Positions 12,092-22,977 of a stretch of DNA of 64,000 nt are shown one piece after another. The position numbers and the translations under genes are program-made. The stretch is taken from assembly GCA_024449915.1 (NCBI GenBank), contig JAMZAV010001866.1, positions 1 to 64,000 of the forward strand, given 5' to 3'. Numbering within the stretch: the stretch's first letter is position 1; each line of letters opens with the position of its first letter. The notes under the pieces are model-generated. The model was given only the letters and a program-made list of their open reading frames with translations, was not told the origin of the DNA and searched no databases. Source of the stretch: Sweltsa coloradensis (taxonomy: Eukaryota; Arthropoda; Insecta; Plecoptera; Chloroperlidae).

Positions 12092-12674
12092 TTGGATGAG
12101 CGAAACGAAGACTTCAATTTCACTGACCCCTCAAAATATTTAGCTCCAATGTTTTTATTGTTTGTTTGTTTTTTTGTTTTTTTTTCTACCGGGCAAACGG
12201 CATATACGATCTTGATGAAAATTGGAGGGGACCATCGAAATCTCGAACTTAGACCTGCCAAGTTTTTGGGTACAATCGAAGAAATATTTCTCATGAATAT
12301 CGTACTTTTACGATTTTTTTTCGATTTTAAGTGCGATATTTTCGTAACATTTGAGCCGATTCCTACCAAACGGGTAGGGCTACAACGTTCATATTTTGTA
12401 TGGACATTAAGGTAATGGTGATGTATTGCTTTTTGAAAGAAAATAGATAAAAAGTTTACCAGAATCCATAGAATAAAGGTTTTAATATTAATATGAGTTT
12501 TTAAAGGTTTATAATAACAATTAACAAGAAACAATAGAAACTTGACAACAATCACCTACAATGCATTCAAAAAGAACTTGCAAAGGAAAAGTGATCCCAC
12601 GCAAATTAAAAACTTATTAAAAAAGCTCCTCCATCAACGCGACTAAAAAAAAAGCGTTTGCGAAGCTTCCTTAT
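12092..12674 (+). mobile_element. Helitron/Helentron-like element HLE-2, copy 1
   Basis: The 5' end is TTGGATGAGCGAAACGAAG after a T-rich flank. The 3' end has GCTCCTCCATCAACGCG, the second hairpin arm GCGTT, then GCGAAGC and a decayed CTAG. The middle shares ATTTCTCATGAATATCGTAC and CCAAACGGGTAGGGC with the inverted copy at 12930-13511 and with the copy at 33451-34210. Minus frame 11893-12555 and plus frame 12050-12415 overlap it and are not conserved between copies, so they are not genes. Confidence 0.8.
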
Positions 12675-12929
12675 CCATTAAAATGTGAAAGTAATTGGGA
12701 AAATGGCTTAAATTGCCTAAGAATAGGCTTGTTCAATAGACCATTTTAACTTTTTATAGAGGTAAATAATATGTTAAATATACCATCTTATCATTCTAAT
12801 CAATGTTTGTTTGTTTAATATCCTGCATAGTTTCATGCAAAGAAGAGACATCGAACAAACAAACACTGACAGGAAAGGCTGGTCTATTGAACCAACCTGT
12901 CTCTCGTTTACTGTAGCAATGGATGGTAA
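12675..12929. other. centre of the composite palindrome
   Basis: A short spacer between the two oppositely oriented HLE-2 copies. GTTCAATAGACCA near 12731 and its reverse complement TGGTCTATTGAAC near 12881 show that inversion symmetry continues almost to the centre. Confidence 0.6.
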
Positions 12930-13511
12930 CTAGGCCGCTTCGCGAACGCTTTGTTTAGTCGCGTTGATGGATGAGCTTTTTTAAGAAGATTGAGTTTGCG
13001 TTGGATTACTGTACCTTTGCAAGTTCTTTTTTAATGCATTGTAGGTGATTGTTGTCAAGTTTCTATTGTTTCTTGTTAGTTGTTATTATAAACCTTTAAA
13101 AACTCATATTAAAACCTTTATTCTATGAATGCTGGCTAACTTTTTCAACTTTTTCTTTCAAAAAGCAATACATCACCATTACCTTAATGTCCATGTGAAA
13201 TATGAACGTTGTAGCCCACCCGTTTGGTAGCTAGGAATCGGCCAAATGTCACGAAAATATCGCACTAAAAAATCAGAAAAAAATCGTAAAAGTACAATAA
13301 TCATGAAAAATATTTTTTTCGATTGTACCCAAAAACGTGGCAGGTCTAAGTTTAGAGATTTTGAAGGTCCCCTTTAATTTTCATCAAAATCGTATATGCC
13401 GTTTGCCCGGTAGAGAGCGAACAAACAGACAAAAATACAACAACAAAAAAAACACCCAAGCTAATTTTTTGGGGGTCAGTGAAATTGAAGTCTTCGCTTC
13501 GCTCATTATGG
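12930..13511 (-). mobile_element. Helitron/Helentron-like element HLE-2, copy 2
   Basis: It mirrors copy 1. Read on the minus strand, the 5' end is ATGAGCGAAGCGAAGACTTC and the 3' end is CATCAACGCGACTAAA, GCGTT, GCGAAGCGGC and CTAG followed by T. Its orientation opposite to copy 1, with 3' ends facing, is part of the larger inverted structure. Confidence 0.8.
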
Positions 13512-14572
13512 ACCAGTAGTATTAGTAGTTTTAGGGCGCTTCACGGCAAAGATTGACCAATTAATGCAGTGGATATAGAACAAAAAAGCACCAATAAGTA
13601 AATTTAAACATCTAACTAAAAAAGTGAAAAAAGTCTACAGAAAAAATAAGTTCTGATGCGATGAAATGTGAGTGTTTTGTGATTTTAGAATTCGCATAAC
13701 ATGTATAATTTCAAATTTCTCTAAAGCGTTGTACAAATAATGTGAGTTCTTACAATCGTGAGAATACATGCATGTCTCGTGAAGACTCTTCCTAGTTGCA
13801 AATTATATTTTGCCAAGTTTTTAAGGGTGTGTTTCGGGGCAGTGTACGTTTATGAATTGAGAATACTCAAATGTAGAAAGATACACGAGCTTGGCCCTTC
13901 TTTTAGATCTCATTTATTTTGAGTGTGTAAGGTTTGGCTTTCTATTTACAAGGTTTTTGTATGCGATGGGATCTTATTACTTTTTCAAATTCCATTGCAA
14001 ATTATTTTTGTTAAAATAGAATAATTATTATTTTAATAAAGTAGTATTAATTGCTAAAGTAATACCAATAAGCAATGGAATGTAAAATATCTCGTCAACC
14101 ATAACACTTGCTTTTTGTTTGCATTGTAGGTGATTATTATCAAGTTTCTATAGTTACTTGTTTATTATATAGTACATGAAAAAGCTTATATTATTAAAAA
14201 CCTTTATTTCAATGCTTTTCAGCTATTTTTAAAAACAATTTCTTTCAAGTGCACTACACAGCCATAATCGCTCACTCGTTTGTCAGAATTGCTGGCCAAT
14301 TGACGAATAAGACAATAAGACGAATAAGTAGTAACCAGCGTGTTCACCACATATAAAAAAAAGAAGGATTTATTATCGTACCCCAATCAAATTTGGCATT
14401 GTGTTATCAGGTACCTACATTTCCTCGACTATGTGTTTTAGGGTTCATAACACTAATCATGATGACTGAGTGACACCTCCAAAACACACCAACTCGGATT
14501 GCTGCATAATGTGCATGAGTGTGTAAGCACACCGTTGCTCGGATGCGGCGCACTAACGGGCACTTAGATAGT
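13512..14572. other. right half of composite element, partly unpaired
   Basis: Bases 13660-13800 are the inverted partner of 11990-12091. The remainder (13512-13660 and 13800-14572) has no matching inverse in the left half and contains no recognisable gene. Confidence 0.5.
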
Positions 14573-15629
14573 ACATATATTTGGCAGCCATCTTGTAAAA
14601 TGGCTACCATTAGTGTCATGGGACAAACCTAAGACAACTCTATGTAAAAATAATTTTCCAATAACATTATTTATGAATATGTGAACATTTATTCGTCCGT
14701 CATCAAACACTCTTAAATATTGTACTTGGCTGAAGGACTAATAAAATGTAATTTCCTACAAATAATCTCATAATAGTCCCAGGCTGACAAAATTTGTTTC
14801 AATAAATAGGAAATTTTATGAAAAATCCAAATAACACGTCAGATTTGTTAAAACTGTCATAATTATATAGAAAACAAATGAAAATCAAAAGCGTGTACTA
14901 TATGCATATGCCTAAAACAAGATGGCGTCGTAAAAATATTTTGCCCAAAATTACAAATGTCTACCCAAGATTATTTTTATCCTCAAGGTATACACTAACA
15001 GGATAGGAAGAGAAAACTTGACCAGGTAAAGATTCCACGTCTCTATTGGCCAGGATCTGTATAACAATGCATCCAACAATAAGGATTCGACCAGTTTTGT
15101 AGTTTGCCGCACGCTACGCTTTTCATCACGTTTACCACCAAAGCGACCAAAGTATTTGCATTTAAGCAAAATGAAAAATACGGACGTGTTCACAAATGAA
15201 TTCCGCAATTAAAATCTATCCCCGTGTCTTAAGAAAATGTTGATGGTTTAACTGTAAAAAAATATAGAATATTTTAGTGTAATTCTGAAAATGTTAATTT
15301 CCCCGCAATTGTTGATTTTCACCTTGACTTATTGTTGCCATCCAAAATAAATTTTAACATGATGTACGCCCATGTCTTGTGAATACAACGCACTACATTT
15401 CATTTTTCTAATCCAAAAATTACAGAATTTACAACATGATTTATAACGCAAAGTGCGATCGACGCCGCGCATCCAAGATGGCGTCGTAAATCTATGACGT
15501 ACACGCATTTCGAGACCACAACGTCATTTTTCTAGTGGGTAATGAAGTAGCCGACGATTTTATTTTGGTTTCGCGAAATAGTACCGCCTGTATGGGTCAA
15601 AGCTGAAATTTCGGATTCGACCGCCGCAC
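14573..15629 (-). repeat. right long terminal inverted repeat
   Basis: Reverse-complement partner of 10321-11391. An 85-codon minus-strand frame at 14951-15208 lies in it. It is broken in the other arm by single-base changes, so it is not taken as a gene. Confidence 0.9.
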
Positions 15630-15708
15630 TATAAGTAAATTACGGATCATTTCACGAACTTCTTATTCAAAATCAATGAATTAATTAAGGACGCGTACTT
15701 GGATCTCA

Positions 15709-16495
15709 TTGGATGAGCGTAGCGAGCGTAGCGAGCGAAGCGAAGATTCCATTCTACTACACTGGAGAAAAAAATCCGGAATGTTTTTTTTTTTTCTTTT
15801 TTTTTTCTTTTTGTATTTTTGTCTGTTTGTCCGCACGATTCCGGCTAAACCGATACTCCGATTGAGATGAAATTTTATGGAGGCCTTCGAAATCTCTGAA
15901 CTTAGAACTGCCACGTTTTTGAGCGCAATCGGAAAATTATTTCTCATGAAAATCGCAATTTTACGATTTTTTTTCGATTTTTTAAAAATTTCTTTGACTT
16001 ATAACACCTACATGCTTTATCCGATTTTAATGATTTTTGAACAGAACCTTTATTTTATGAATTTAGATGTTCTTGTGAAATTTGAGCGCAATTGAAAAAA
16101 TATTTATCATAAAAATCGAAATTTTACGGGTTTTTTTCTTTTTTTTAAAATTCTTTGACTTATAACACCTACATGCTTTATCCGATTGTAATGATTTTTT
16201 CGCAGAACCTTAATTTTATGAATTTATATATTAGTGTTAAATTTGAGCGCAATCGAGAAATTATTTCTTATAAAAATCGCAATTTTACGATTTTTTTTTA
16301 ACAATTACGATTAATAAATTAAAAAATTAAAGTTAATTTTTAATTTAATTTAATTTAATTTAATTTAATTTTTAAAAAAATTCAACTTAGTAATGATTTT
16401 TCTACAGAACAACAGAAAATTCGCAGAACACATGGCAGCTCAATGCACCAATTACGCTCATCCAACAACGCGGCGGGACTTAAGCGTTTTCCTAG
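15709..16495 (+). mobile_element. Helitron/Helentron-like element HLE-1, copy A (complete)
   Basis: This 787-base element begins TTGGATGAGCG and then has three 9-base GCGTAGCGA/GCGAAGCGA units. GTCTGTTTGTCCG and CGGCTAAACCGATACTCCG lie about 100 bases in. Two AT-rich units of about 161 bases each contain CACCTACATGCTTTATCCGA. An (AATTT)n run at 16345-16372 follows. The 3' end is CGCTCATCCAA, the hairpin AACGC...GCGTT and CTAG before T. Plus frame 15877-16095 and minus frame 15681-15947 are repeat-internal and do not code for a known protein. Confidence 0.9.
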
Positions 16496-16610
16496 TAGAT
16501 ATACATTTATTAACGTTCGTGTGAAATATGATACCGATGTTATTAACCGTTTACCCAAAATAGAAAAAAAGCTGAGCGCTTAACCTCAACGACTGTCGGA
16601 CGAAATGTAT

Positions 16611-17376
16611 TTGGATGAGCGTAGCGAGCGAAGCGAAGATTCCATTCTACTACACCGGAGAAAAAAATCCGGAATGTTTTTTTTTCTTTCTTTCTTTTTT
16701 TTGTATTTTTGTCTGTTTGTCCACACGATTCCGGCTAAACCGATACTCCGATTGCTATGAAATTTTATGGAGGCCTTCGAAATCTCTGAACTTAGAACTG
16801 CCACGTTTTTGAGCGCAATCGGAAATTTTTTCTCATGAAAATCGCAATTTTACGATTTTTTTCGATTTAAAATTTTTTTTTTTACTTATAACACCTACAT
16901 GCTTTATCCGATTTTAATGATTTTTGCACAGAACCTTTATTTTATGAATTAAGATACTCTTGTGAAATTTTAGCGCAATTGAAAAAATATTTATCAGAAA
17001 AATCGAAATTTTACAGTTTTTTTCTTTTTTTTAACAATTCTTTGACTTATAACACCTACATGCTTTATCCGATTGTAATGATTTTTTCGCAGAACCTTAA
17101 TTTTATGAATTAATATATAAGTGTTAAATTTGAGCTTAATCGAGAAATTATTTCTTATAAAAATCGCAATTTTACGATTTTTTTAACAATTACGATTAAT
17201 TAAAAAAAATTAAAAAAATTAAATTTTAATTTAATTTAATTTAATTTAATTTAAAAAAAAATTCAACTTAGTAATGATTTTTTCACAGAACAACAGAAAA
17301 TTCGCATAACACATGGCAGCTCAATGCACCAATTACGCTCATCCAACAACGCGGCGGGACTTAAGCGTTTTCCTAG
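16611..17376 (+). mobile_element. Helitron/Helentron-like element HLE-1, copy B (complete)
   Basis: A 766-base copy collinear with copy A, 115 bases downstream in the same orientation. It starts TTGGATGAGCG with two minisatellite units, has two internal units of about 161 bases and an (AATTT)n run at about 17228-17252, and ends in CTAG followed by T. The flanking DNA differs from that of copy A, so the ends can be read by comparison. It is non-coding. Confidence 0.9.
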
Positions 17377-19077
17377 TATGTAATAATTTGTTTGCAAATA
17401 ATACTTTCTTTCTTATACACAATGTGCACTTCTCAGAGATGGAAAATAAACTCCTTCGACAACAAAATGATGGGTTTCTATAGCTGTTTGCGGTTGCGGC
17501 TGAATGTAATACTTGCCTTCTAGATTCTATATGGATGTGGGATAGCAGGCATTATCACATCATCTCAACATACCGCACGGTACGATAAATAAATGTTTTT
17601 GTCTTTGAAAAATCACAGTATTCCAACGATCAAAGCTACCGCAGGCAATTTGATTCATTGCTATTGGTTTATTCTTAAATTGATATGGAGAAAAAAAGTT
17701 GGATGTATAGAAAAGGTCAGGGTCGACATGCTATTCGAAGGTAGCTCTTGAAACCATCTTCTTTGCATCTTTGATGTTGAACACGATATAGTCACACGAA
17801 ACGTTATGTAAGTTGAGGTCCCCATATGTTTTTTTAAGTTTATTATTATTTTGAACACTAACAGCTATAATATTAATTAATAAACAATGCATCAAAGTCA
17901 TTCGACATTGTCATAACAGATTGTAATATGTTATGTGACAATATCTGCTTTATATTTGAATTTACATTTTCACTGCTCTTTGGCAGAAAACAGCTATTTA
18001 ATGTAGCAATATTTCGGAAGGTTTTAGCTTCCTTCTTCTAACAGACATTATATTTTACAAAATCAATATTTTTTTGTTATTCATCCACATAGTCGTAGTT
18101 GTTTTTCGTCAGGTGCTTTGTGTGTTTTTGTAAATTTTCTATCAAAGAGGTGAAAAAAGATAATTTAAATACAAAATAATATTAACCAGTATTACTGAAA
18201 TAGCTTGTACCTATAGGATGACGTACGTAGTTGCTTCACAAAGAAAAACAGTTCGCTGGGCTCATTTAAAGTAATTAACCACATTCATTTGTTTAAAAGT
18301 TCCCTAATTAATATGAACTAATTGCTATGATTGTTGTAATAAAAAGCCCCAAATATTTAGGTTCTCCCAACACTGATAGTTCGGTGGTGGGCCTAGTTTT
18401 ATAGGATGGGTAATTGCGTAGAAATTACACATCCGCCACATATCAAATGACATCGACCATAAAGATATTATTATTTTTATAATATACCCGAAAAAATACA
18501 CGCAAAGTATCAATGTCAAAAGTTTCATACAGTTGTTGTGACACTAATCGACACAGGATGTTTTTTATGATGCGCTTTGTTCGCGTAAGGTCGGAAAGCG
18601 ACCTTGGTATTCTCGTACAAATTATGAAGGATAAAATCTAATCGATTTAAAATGGCGGTGTTCATTGTTGATGGATTATCGGACAGCTGTTGTGCGAGTG
18701 ATGGGTCGGTTGCGCAGTGACCACTTGTTGGACTCGGCTTTGACATTCGAGACAGAAGTAGCGATGAGGGAACGTGCGGTTTTGAGCTTCATTCAGTTGA
18801 GACAAACTTACAAAAATAATATTTGTTGGTAACAATAGTATCAAAACGATAAGACAAGGTACGTTAAAATACCATTTTAAGTTGAAATTTTTAGCATGTA
18901 GGGTATATATAACGTTTTGTTGCATCCACTTTTCTTTCCAACAAATTTCTTAATTCGGGGGTTTCTTGCAATTATAATTTGGAAATGGTGTCACATAAAA
19001 ATAAATTTAAAATCAATACTATTTTAATTTCACCAATTATAGGGTTATGATAATATACTGGTCAAGTAATCTTTACA
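17377..19077. other. no gene seen; unique AT-rich DNA
   Basis: No shared repeat or convincing exon. Minus frames at 17661-17858 and 18525-18925 have no recognisable product. Bases 18540-18790 are slightly richer in GC and CpG. Confidence 0.45.
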
Positions 19078-19879
19078 CTAGGAAAAACGCTTAAGTCCCG
19101 CCGCGTTGTTGGATGAGCGTAATTGGTGCATTGAGCTGCCATGTGTTATGCGGATTTTCTGTTGTTCTGTGGAAAAATCATTACTAAGTTGAATTTTTTA
19201 AATTAAATTAAAGTAAATAAAAAATTAATTGTAATTGTTAAAAATTAATTGTAATTGTCAAAAATCGTAAGACAAAAATCGTAAAATTGCGATTTTTATG
19301 AGAAATAATTTCTCGATTGCGCTCAAATTTAACACTTATCTATTTATTCATAAAATAAGGGTTATGTGAAAAAATCATTACAATCGGATAAAGCAATGTA
19401 GGTGTTTATAAGTCCAAAAATTGGTAAAAAAAAAGAAAAAAACCCTAAAATTTCGATTTTTATGATAAAATATTTTTACAATTGCGCTCAAATTTAAACC
19501 GAATATCTTAAATTCATAAAATAAAGGTTCTGGGGCAAAAATCATTAAAATCGGATAAAGCATGTAGGTGTTATAAGTCGAAGAAATTTTTTAAAATCGA
19601 AAAAATCGTAAAATTGCGATTTTCACAAGAAAAATTTTTCCGATTGCGCTCAAAAACGTGGCAGTTCTAAGTTCAGAGATTTCAAAGGCCTCCATTAAAA
19701 TTTCAATCCAATCGGAGTATCGGTTTAGCCGGAATCGTGCGGACAAACAGACAAAAATACAAAAAGAAAAAAAAAAGAAAAAAGAAAAAAAAAACATTCC
19801 GGATTTTTTTCTCCAGTGTAGTAGAATGGAATCTTCGCTTCGCTCGCTTCGCTCGCTACGCTCGCTACGCCTCATCCAA
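19078..19879 (-). mobile_element. Helitron/Helentron-like element HLE-1, copy C (complete)
   Basis: An 802-base copy in reverse orientation. Its 5' end at 19879 reads TTGGATGAGGCG with an extra G, followed by five GCG(T/A)AGCGA-type units, the longest such array here. The 3' end at 19078 has AACGCGGCGGGACTTAAGCG then CTAG before T. Two internal units are spaced 167 bases apart. Frames reading repeated Arg-Ser-Glu on one strand and Ser-Leu-Arg on the other come from the minisatellite and are not genes. Confidence 0.9.
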
Positions 19880-20365
19880 AAAAGCCAGATAAAGCATTTT
19901 TAAGCATCTACTTCGTAAAAATCTTTTTTACGTTGGTTATGGTATGAAGTAGTATGATCGTTTACCAGGTTATGGCTAAAAATTATTTGACATAACACAA
20001 ATCCCAATATTTTAAAATTTACTTTTTCCAGAAAAAAAAAACTCAAAAAACCTAATGAGTCATCGTGAACGCCGGTGTCGGGTATCTAACCGGTGACCGC
20101 TTGAATAACAGTCTCACACATTACTAACGGGCTACCTCTATCCACTTCAATGTCACCCACCGCATGAAGCGTCTGATGTCCGAATATAACGGTGTCACTG
20201 TCACATGGGATGTGTGCCATGCAGCAGCTCAGCATCCGGTAGACGAAACCACTTTCCCCTTTTCGTGTTCGTCCACGGTCGAGTCGGCATGGTTAGTTAG
20301 TCATAACGACGATTATAAGACGTATTACATTCCATACATTTCATTCATAAGCATAAGAGGGAGAA
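19880..20365. other. possible decayed tRNA-like segment; otherwise nothing
   Basis: The minus strand of about 20060-20160 has a box B-like stretch (GGTTAGATACC) downstream of TAGCCCGTTAGTAATG and may be a degraded SINE head. No other feature is seen. Confidence 0.25.
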
Positions 20366-20370
20366 GGACT

Positions 20371-20720
20371 GATTTGATTGATTGATTGATTGGATATTGC
20401 TTAACGTCTCATATTAATGCACTGAGGCTATTCGAGACGATGAGTGGTGATAGATGAGGATGAATTATGAACAGAAGGGAGGAGGGGAAACCCGGTACCG
20501 GCACGTAGCCTACTCCTTTCGAAAAGTACCAAGGTAACGTCCCATCCGAAAAGACGATGTAACCTTGACAGTCATATAGGTTCCTCCACTAACCCGGACT
20601 GCCGAGCAGACGTCGAGGAGAACGAAGCCGTTACACTAGCTCCCGAACCCTCCATCTGCGCTAACCAGCGGTATACGTGAGTTTCAGTGCAGAGTGGTCA
20701 CCCACTCCACCCCTGATTTG
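20371..20720 (-). mobile_element. SINE-D family, divergent copy
   Basis: On the minus strand it ends with GAGACGTTAAGCAATATCC and an (AATC)n tail at 20374-20392, as in the copy at 40.9 kb. The middle is CpG-rich. The 5' part (20640-20715) has the form of a degraded tRNA head with GGTTAGCGCAG and GAGGGTTCGGGAG. No protein is encoded. Confidence 0.5.
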
Positions 20721-21789
20721 ATGTTCGGTGCGTTCCTTGTCCTACAGACCTAAATAATTTAATTTGAATAAAACTTTGCATAATTGATTATAATAGACAT
20801 CTGAACAGATTTTCAACATTTATCACAAATTAGCCAGAAAATGCGTAGTTGGGTGTTTTTGACAATTTTGACAGATTCTAAATTCTAGAAAATTGAATTT
20901 ATTTTTATAGTCCAATTATGGAAAAAGCTATGACAATTAATTTTGACACAATTATGTAAAATTACAGATGTGACTAAAATAAAACGATATATACTATATA
21001 ATAAAACTAAAACAAGTATCGTGACCAGTGTTGGCGCAGAGCAATGAATCCGAAGTCATTGGCGATACTGTACTTTAACTTCTATTGCACTTTTATTTCC
21101 TATTCATATCCATTTTATATTCCACATTTTTTCTACATATTTTCATGTACATAAAACGTTTTTCATATTTCCTAACAAGTCGTTAATCAATCACTCATCA
21201 ATCAATCATTCAATCAATTATGAAAACCTCTAATGTAGATTATCGCATGTTTGGCGCCATTTTGTTGGCCATTGTTCTTGCACTTCCGCTGAGTAAAACC
21301 TCCCCATTCCCAGCTCATTCATGCTGGTACATTCGCCCCCTTTGTTTAAACTCGGCAAGTGAAGACTACGTACCTACTTGAATAACATCCTTAACCATTA
21401 ATCTGGTCTATTGTCTGAATCTACTTCAGATTCAGAACAACACCCAAGAAGTCGACGGAACAATAGAACAGGAATGTTCTTCAGTGCAGAGTGGTGTAAT
21501 AAAAGATGAGTTTCCCTTAAATGCTGTCACGTTATTTGTGTTGTCTCTGATCCTGATTGGAACCAAGCCTTGGTAAATCATTGTCTTAGCAGAGTCGTTC
21601 ATTTAAATGTACTGGCTTCGCTGTACTGGTCTGATCGGGAAGAGAAAGTCCAATTTGAGAGTCGTCCGTTGTTACCTTAGACCATTTAGTTTGAGGTTGT
21701 AACCTGCTTCCAATTCAGAAGGTCCCGGGTTCGAACCCCGCTTCAGACGGCAGGTTTGGATTCAAGCCCATCACTTCTTGTCTTAGGAA
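20721..21789. other. no gene seen; one tRNA-like box B
   Basis: Bases 21716-21770 contain CTTCCAATTCAGAAGGTCCC followed by GGGTTCGAACCCCG, a strong box B with an upstream stretch resembling SINE-B heads (plus strand). A complete cloverleaf is not evident, so it is probably a SINE fragment. The rest is unremarkable. Confidence 0.45.
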
Positions 21790-22971
21790 CTAGGAAGCTT
21801 CGCAAACGCTTTTTCAGGCGCGTTGTTGGATGAGCGTAATTGGTGCATTAAGATGCCATGTGTTATGCAGATTTGGTGTTCTGAAAAAAAAATCATTACT
21901 AAGTCGAAGAAATGTTTTAAGTAGGAAAACGCTTAAGTTCGGCCGCGTTGATGGATGAGCGTAATTTTTTAAAAACGAAACTTAACGAACGAAGCTTAAA
22001 ATGGCGATTGTTTAAACAAATAATTTTTCGATTAGGCTCAAATTTTACACGAATATATTAATTCATAAAATTAAAGTTCTGTGAAAAAAACTTTACAATC
22101 GGATAAAGCAAGTAGGTGTTATGAGTCAAAGAAATGTTAAAAATTGTAAAAAAAAATCGTAAAATTGCGATTATAATGAGAAATGATTTTTCGATTGCGC
22201 TAAAATTTCACACGATTATAATCATTCATAAAATTAAGCTTATGTGACAAAATCATTACAAGCGGATAAAGCATGTAGGTGTTATAAGTCGAAGAAATTT
22301 AACAAATCGAATAAAATCGTAAAATTGCGATTTTCATGAGAAATAATTTTTCGATTACGCTCAGATTTCACAAGAATATATTAAATCATAAAATAAAGGT
22401 TCTGTAAAAAAATCATTACAATCGGATAAAGCATGTAGGTGTTATAAGTCGAAGAATTTTTTTTTAAATCGAAAAAAATCGTAAAATGCGATTTTTACGA
22501 GAAATAATTTTTCGATTGTGCTCAAAAACGTGGCAGTTCTAAGTTCAGAGATTTCGAAGGGCTCCAGAAAATTTCATCACAATTGGAGTATCGGTTTAGC
22601 CGGAATCGTGTTAACAAACAGACAAAAATACAAAAAAAAGAAAGAAAGAAAGAAAAAAGAAGAAAAAAACATTCCGGATTTTTTTTCCAGTGTAGTGAAA
22701 TGGAATCTTCGCTACGCTCATCCAACAATCGAAAAAATCGTATAACATTGCGACTTTCATGAGAAATAATTTTTCGATTGCGCTCAAAAACGTGGCTGTT
22801 CTAAGTTCAGAGATTTCGAAGGCCTCCATATAATTTCATCGAAATTGGAGTATCGGTTTAGCCGGAATCGTGTTAACAAAACACACAATAATACAAATAG
22901 AAAAAAAGAAGAAAAACATTCCGGATTTTTTCTCCAGTGTAGTGTAAAGGAATCTTCGCTTCGCTTATCAA
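21790..22971 (-). mobile_element. Helitron/Helentron-like element HLE-1, copy E, split by copy D
   Basis: The segments 21790-21920 and 22726-22971 form one older minus-strand element. Joined at the break, its sequence is collinear with the uninterrupted text of copy A near 15970-15995, base for base in length. Its 3' end reads CAACGCGCC, GCGTTTGCGAAGCTTCCTAG then T. Its 5' end is TTGATAAGCGAAGCGAAG. It has lost most of the central repeats. Confidence 0.85.
21921..22725 (-). mobile_element. Helitron/Helentron-like element HLE-1, copy D (nested)
   Basis: An 805-base copy inserted inside copy E. The 5' end at 22725 is TTGGATGAGCGTAGCG. The 3' end at 21921 is CAACGCGGCC, AAGCGTTTTCCTAC then T. 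It has three internal units of about 160 bases (GGATAAAGCA at 22101, 22264 and 22423), one more than copies A and B. Because the interrupted host sequence is recognisable, both ends are fixed and no target duplication is needed to explain the junctions. It is non-coding. Confidence 0.92.
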
Positions 22972-22977
22972 TTAGAA

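Larger units (their letters stand above)
10321..15629. mobile_element. 5.3 kb composite inverted element with 1.07 kb terminal repeats
   Basis: The left arm (10321-11391) and right arm (14573-15629) are nearly identical in inverted orientation, starting GTGCGGTGGTCGAA and GTGCGGCGGTCGAA. TA flanks both ends (10319-10320 and 15630-15631), consistent with a 2-base target duplication. A second, more diverged set of inverted arms inside (about 11990-12700 and 12900-13800) brings the structure close to a palindrome centred near 12.8 kb. No transposase is encoded. It may be a non-autonomous DNA transposon with very long TIRs, or a foldback-type duplication. Confidence 0.85.

Noticed and set aside
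11893..12555. Minus-strand open frame of 220 codons, the longest in the window
   Set aside because: It spans the arm of a palindromic element and most of HLE-2 copy 1. The equivalent DNA in the inverted copy and at 33.5-34.2 kb does not keep the frame, and there is no recognisable domain.
14951..15208. 85-codon minus-strand frame in the long terminal repeat
   Set aside because: The other arm carries the same DNA with changes that do not respect the frame, and there is no recognisable product.
10321..15629. Palindrome as a pure assembly artefact
   Set aside because: The arms differ at several positions, including a block of about ten bases near the left end, and the inner arms are much more diverged. 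A simple mirrored misassembly would be identical. It still deserves read-level confirmation.
19591..19903. Frames with repeated Arg-Ser-Glu or Ser-Leu-Arg
   Set aside because: These are translations of the 9-base GCGAAGCGA minisatellite at HLE 5' ends; they recur wherever the repeat occurs.
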